Under the pieces are notes generated by a model. That model saw nothing but the letters and a program-made list of their open reading frames with translations. It was not told the DNA's origin and made no database searches. Positions 5,573 to 8,380 of a stretch of 8,380 nt of DNA are shown piece by piece; positions within the stretch are counted from its first letter, which is position 1; every line of letters starts with the position of its first letter. The position numbers and the translations under genes are program-made. Where the stretch lies: assembly GCA_018644785.1 (NCBI GenBank), contig JABGPV010000230.1:1-8380 (forward strand), read 5' to 3'. Origin of the DNA: Deltaproteobacteria bacterium. GTDB lineage: Bacteria; Desulfobacterota; DSM-4660; Desulfatiglandales; Desulfatiglandaceae.

Positions 5573-7135
5573 ATGACCAGTATTTACCAACATTCCCTGC
5601 AATTGTTGAACACCGCTTGCCTAAAACTCGACCTTAAGCGCTCCGGGTTCCTTCTCGGTTGTTTCTTTCTCTGTCTGGGGGCGGCGGTGCGCACTCGGAG
5701 CTATCTGGCCGGCATATCCCTGTGGAATGATGAAGCCGCTTTGGCCGGGAATCTGCTTGCGAAACCAATGGCGGCCCTTTTCGGGCCACTGGATGTGGGC
5801 CAGATAGCGCCCATTGGATTCTGCCTGGTTGAAAAATTCAGCATTCTGCTTCTGGGCAATAATGAGTTATCACTGCGATTGCTTCCCTTTTCTGCCGGGA
5901 TGGTTGCATTGCCCCTGGCTTTTCTGTTTGCCCATCGGAGTGTCGGACCCTTTTGCGCCGTGTTGTGTATGGCACAACTGGCGGTTATCCCCGAAGCCGT
6001 TTATCACGCAAACAATCTTAAACCCTATTCCCTCGATCTCGCTATTGCCATAGGCCTTATGTTGCTGGCATGGGGTGGCGGGTCTGTGGTTTGTTCTCGA
6101 AAAAAACTTCTGTGGCTTGGCTTTTGGGGAAGTATCGCCCCGTGGTTTTCATTTTCAGCGGTGTTTATTCTATTCGGGATCGGCGCTGCCGTAATGATCC
6201 GCTGCACCCTCAGCCGGTATTGGAGAGGACTTGTTTTATTTTCGGTGGTCTCTTTTGCCTGGATATTCAGTTTCTGGCTCCAATACCGGTTTTTGCAATC
6301 ACAAACTCAAGACCTGTATCTCTTAAATTTCTGGGACAAATATTTTATGCCTTTCCCGCCATTTGTTCCGGGGGATTTGGAATTTTTCTCGGATGTGCTC
6401 ATACGGATTTTCAAGAACCCATTGTGGACACTGGGCGCGAGGGGATCTGCTCTTTTTTTCCTGGTGGGTTGTATCCTCCTTTGGAAAAGGAACCGGCAAT
6501 TACTGGCTTTGATTCTCCTGCCTTTAATCTTGAATCTATTGGTTTCCGGTTTTCACAAATACCCCTTCGGGGAACGATTGTTGTTGTATGGCGTTCTCAA
6601 TCTCTATATTCCCATTGCTGTATTCCTGGAATGGATATGGCGCTACAAATGGCGCTTTGCGTGGCTCAAATATGCTGCTATTCTATTAATTGCCTTGAAC
6701 CTGGTAAAGCCGACGGTGGAAGCGGCTAGGTGTCTTGTTTACCCGATCAGGATCGAAGAAATGAAACCAGTGGTGACCTATCTTGCGGATCAGCACGAAC
6801 CCGGTGACACGTTTTTGGTACACAACAACGCTTATCACACCTTTTCGTATTATCAAAAGCGATTTCATATTGACTCCCATGCCATAAGGGTGAGCCAGGC
6901 GCTCACACCGGAGACGTTAAACAAAATTACCCAAGACCTGAGTTCTCTCACGGGGCGCGTGTGGCTGGTATTCGGGCATGCCAGAAGACTTGGCGGGACG
7001 GATTATGAAAAGGCTTTTTTGAATGAGGCAAAAAAGCGGGGTCAATTGATCGACCAGAGTGTCCATGCGGGTGCATCTACCTATCTGTTTCATTTCCCTG
7101 CCTCTGAACTGAAAATCGATAACCAAAAAAACTGA
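5573..7135 (+). CDS. Polytopic GT-C glycosyltransferase, GT39/ArnT-like
   Basis: A 520-residue integral membrane protein. GT39/ArnT-type enzymes transfer sugars from a polyprenyl-phosphate donor to protein or lipid acceptors on the outer face of the inner membrane. Family features visible are a first membrane segment at about 25-41, then the first external loop with SLWNDEAALAGNLL carrying the likely catalytic acidic pair D53/E54, the following GQIAPIGFCLVEKF and NNELSLRLLPFSAG segments, and HANNLKPYSLDL, which corresponds to the family's (A/E)KPY region. Many further hydrophobic segments run to about residue 385, followed by a soluble C-terminal domain (about 400-510) with TFLVHNNAYHTFSYYQKRF. 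The ATG at 5573 has only a weak AGAAG site. The gene is followed after 17 bases by an MFS transporter and is probably cotranscribed with it. Donor and acceptor are not deducible. Family placement is good. Confidence 0.83.
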   Translation: MTSIYQHSLQLLNTACLKLDLKRSGFLLGCFFLCLGAAVRTRSYLAGISLWNDEAALAGNLLAKPMAALFGPLDVGQIAPIGFCLVEKFSILLLGNNELSLRLLPFSAGMVALPLAFLFAHRSVGPFCAVLCMAQLAVIPEAVYHANNLKPYSLDLAIAIGLMLLAWGGGSVVCSRKKLLWLGFWGSIAPWFSFSAVFILFGIGAAVMIRCTLSRYWRGLVLFSVVSFAWIFSFWLQYRFLQSQTQDLYLLNFWDKYFMPFPPFVPGDLEFFSDVLIRIFKNPLWTLGARGSALFFLVGCILLWKRNRQLLALILLPLILNLLVSGFHKYPFGERLLLYGVLNLYIPIAVFLEWIWRYKWRFAWLKYAAILLIALNLVKPTVEAARCLVYPIRIEEMKPVVTYLADQHEPGDTFLVHNNAYHTFSYYQKRFHIDSHAIRVSQALTPETLNKITQDLSSLTGRVWLVFGHARRLGGTDYEKAFLNEAKKRGQLIDQSVHAGASTYLFHFPASELKIDNQKN

Positions 7136-7152
7136 AACAAGGAGGTTTCTAA

Positions 7153-8370
7153 GTGCCCTGGCGGAAGTATCACACAATCTGGTTTGTCATGGCCTTTGGG
7201 TGGGTGGCGCTCTATGTGGTGCGCATGGGGATTTCCCCCGTGCTGGGCATGATCATGGAGGAATTCAATATTTCCTATGCCACCGCCGGATCTCTTTTCA
7301 GCGCCATTTTTCTCTCTTACACCCTCATGCAGGTGCCGTCCGGGTATCTCGGGGATCGTTTCGGCAGACGAAAAATCCTCATTATAAGCACCCTGCTGTG
7401 GTTTTTTTTCTCCCTCGGCACAGCCCTGGTCCAGAGTTTCGCCATGCTGGTGGCGGTCCGCTTTTTGACCGGGTTTGCCCACGGCGCCTATTTCGGAAAT
7501 GAGAAACCGACCATCGTGGCCTTTACCCCCATTGAAAAAATGGGTCAGGGCCAGGCCGTATCTTTTATGGGGCTCGCATTCGGATTTTTTCTGGCGGTGT
7601 TTTTCTCAGGGATGATTGCCGATTACACCCACAACTGGCGGTGGGTTTTTGTGGTCTTTGCGTTTCCTTCCATCATCACCAGCTTCCTGGTTTTTAAATA
7701 TGTGCAGGATCCCAAACCCGTTCCGAAAGAGGATGCAGCCCAGATACGCGCGGCTTACCGAAAGGCATTCATGGGTCGTGATCTGTGGCTCATGTATACC
7801 TTAGGTTTCACGATGCTCTACGCCTACTGGCTACTGGCCACCTGGATGCCCTCCATATACATGGAAATGGGCATTTCGACGATCACCGCAAGTTCCGTTC
7901 TCTCCGGGATACTGGGTCTGGTGGGTCTTCCCGGTTTGTTTATCATCGGGACGCTGAGCGATACGTTCTCGAGAAGGGGGGTGGGGCGGAAGTGGTTTGT
8001 GGCCGCCAGTGCACTGATTTGGGCGCTTTTGATGTTCGCCATGGCCTATGCGGTGGAGATCAGAGCATCCAGCGCCTTGATCACCATTCTTTATTTGACT
8101 TCCGGGTTTTTTGCATTCGGGGTATGGCCGCCATACTATGCGCTTCTGGGCGAACTGGCGCCAAAAGAAATCGTGGGGACCACATTTGGTTTGGCCAATC
8201 TGATCGGGTTTTTGAGTTCCTGGGTCGCCCCGTTTTTTACGGGATGGATAAAGGATACCACCGGCTCTTTTTCGGGTGGTTTATATGTGGCGGCTTTCGT
8301 ATTGGCGGCGGGGATTATTCTCATCCTGGCGGTTGAAACGCCAAGAGGGCAAAATCAAAAGGGATTTTGA
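7153..8370 (+). CDS. Major facilitator superfamily (MFS) transporter
   Basis: A 405-residue inner-membrane carrier with about twelve hydrophobic segments, the usual MFS length. The signature motif A is clear in the loop between segments 2 and 3: GYLGDRFGRRK (about 64-74). A degenerate copy lies between the two halves, GTLSDTFSRRGVGRK (about 266-280). The charged central loop (about 192-210) also fits. RFLTGFAHGAYF matches the fourth segment, and there is an arginine in segment 1 (YVVRMGIS). The style resembles anion:cation symporter/sugar-phosphate type MFS carriers that move organic acids, but the substrate cannot be read. The start is GTG at 7153, with AAGGAGG at 7139-7145 seven bases before it. 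It follows the glycosyltransferase by 17 bases. The gene is complete, ending ten bases before the window edge. Confidence 0.9.
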   Translation: MPWRKYHTIWFVMAFGWVALYVVRMGISPVLGMIMEEFNISYATAGSLFSAIFLSYTLMQVPSGYLGDRFGRRKILIISTLLWFFFSLGTALVQSFAMLVAVRFLTGFAHGAYFGNEKPTIVAFTPIEKMGQGQAVSFMGLAFGFFLAVFFSGMIADYTHNWRWVFVVFAFPSIITSFLVFKYVQDPKPVPKEDAAQIRAAYRKAFMGRDLWLMYTLGFTMLYAYWLLATWMPSIYMEMGISTITASSVLSGILGLVGLPGLFIIGTLSDTFSRRGVGRKWFVAASALIWALLMFAMAYAVEIRASSALITILYLTSGFFAFGVWPPYYALLGELAPKEIVGTTFGLANLIGFLSSWVAPFFTGWIKDTTGSFSGGLYVAAFVLAAGIILILAVETPRGQNQKGF

Positions 8371-8380
8371 TGCAATGAGA

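Noticed and set aside
5310..5576. An 88-codon + strand open frame that overlaps the glycosyltransferase start by four bases (ATGA).
   Set aside because: It starts at TTG without a ribosome binding site, overlaps the first base of the hydrolase start codon, has no recognisable domain, and contains both promoter candidates. The ATGA overlap alone is not enough.
6070..6729. A 219-codon + strand open frame within the glycosyltransferase gene in another frame.
   Set aside because: It sits entirely inside a continuous membrane-protein gene and shows no coherent domain of its own.
8370..8380. Possible start of a further gene after the MFS stop (ATG at 8370 or 8375).
   Set aside because: The frame from 8370 stops after two codons, and the frame from 8375 has too few bases to judge.

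Overview
The window reads like chromosomal DNA from an anaerobic bacterium, most likely a sulfate-reducing or syntrophic member of the former Deltaproteobacteria (Desulfobacterota). The lineage is inferred from the gene mix: a tungsten/pterin oxidoreductase of the aldehyde:ferredoxin oxidoreductase (AOR) family with its own MoaD-like protein, DUF1847 and DUF2889 proteins, and moderate-GC DNA with strong Shine-Dalgarno sites. No RNA gene, CRISPR array, insertion sequence or long repeat is visible. Nearly all of the window is coding.

Region 1 (1-3765, + strand) is a tight four-gene operon, cut at its 5' end by the window edge. It holds an AOR-family enzyme whose N-terminus lies upstream of the window, a MoaD/ThiS-like protein of 81 residues ending in Gly-Gly-Gly, a cysteine-rich DUF1847 protein and a DUF2889 protein. 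The spacings are 27, 10 and 28 bases, which implies one transcript. My reading is a dedicated tungsten (or molybdenum) oxidoreductase module: a catalytic subunit, a sulfur carrier for pterin maturation, and two accessory proteins of unknown function, one of which could bind metal or an iron-sulfur cluster. This is the most interesting part of the window. The AOR subunit has an unusual CX3CX3C cluster motif and a long C-terminal part.

Region 2 (3770-5310, - strand) is a two-gene unit that converges on the first operon, with only 4 bases between the stop codons. In transcription order it encodes a membrane-anchored alpha/beta hydrolase and a HAD-family phosphatase. The HAD gene most likely starts at a TTG codon with a good ribosome binding site, not at the in-frame codons inside the hydrolase gene.

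Region 3 (5311-5572) is the only sizeable non-coding stretch. It carries back-to-back sigma70-like promoter candidates, one for the - strand hydrolase/HAD pair and one for the + strand genes that follow.

Region 4 (5573-8370, + strand) encodes a polytopic GT-C (GT39/ArnT-like) glycosyltransferase and, 17 bases later, a major facilitator superfamily transporter. The ten bases after the transporter are too few to interpret.
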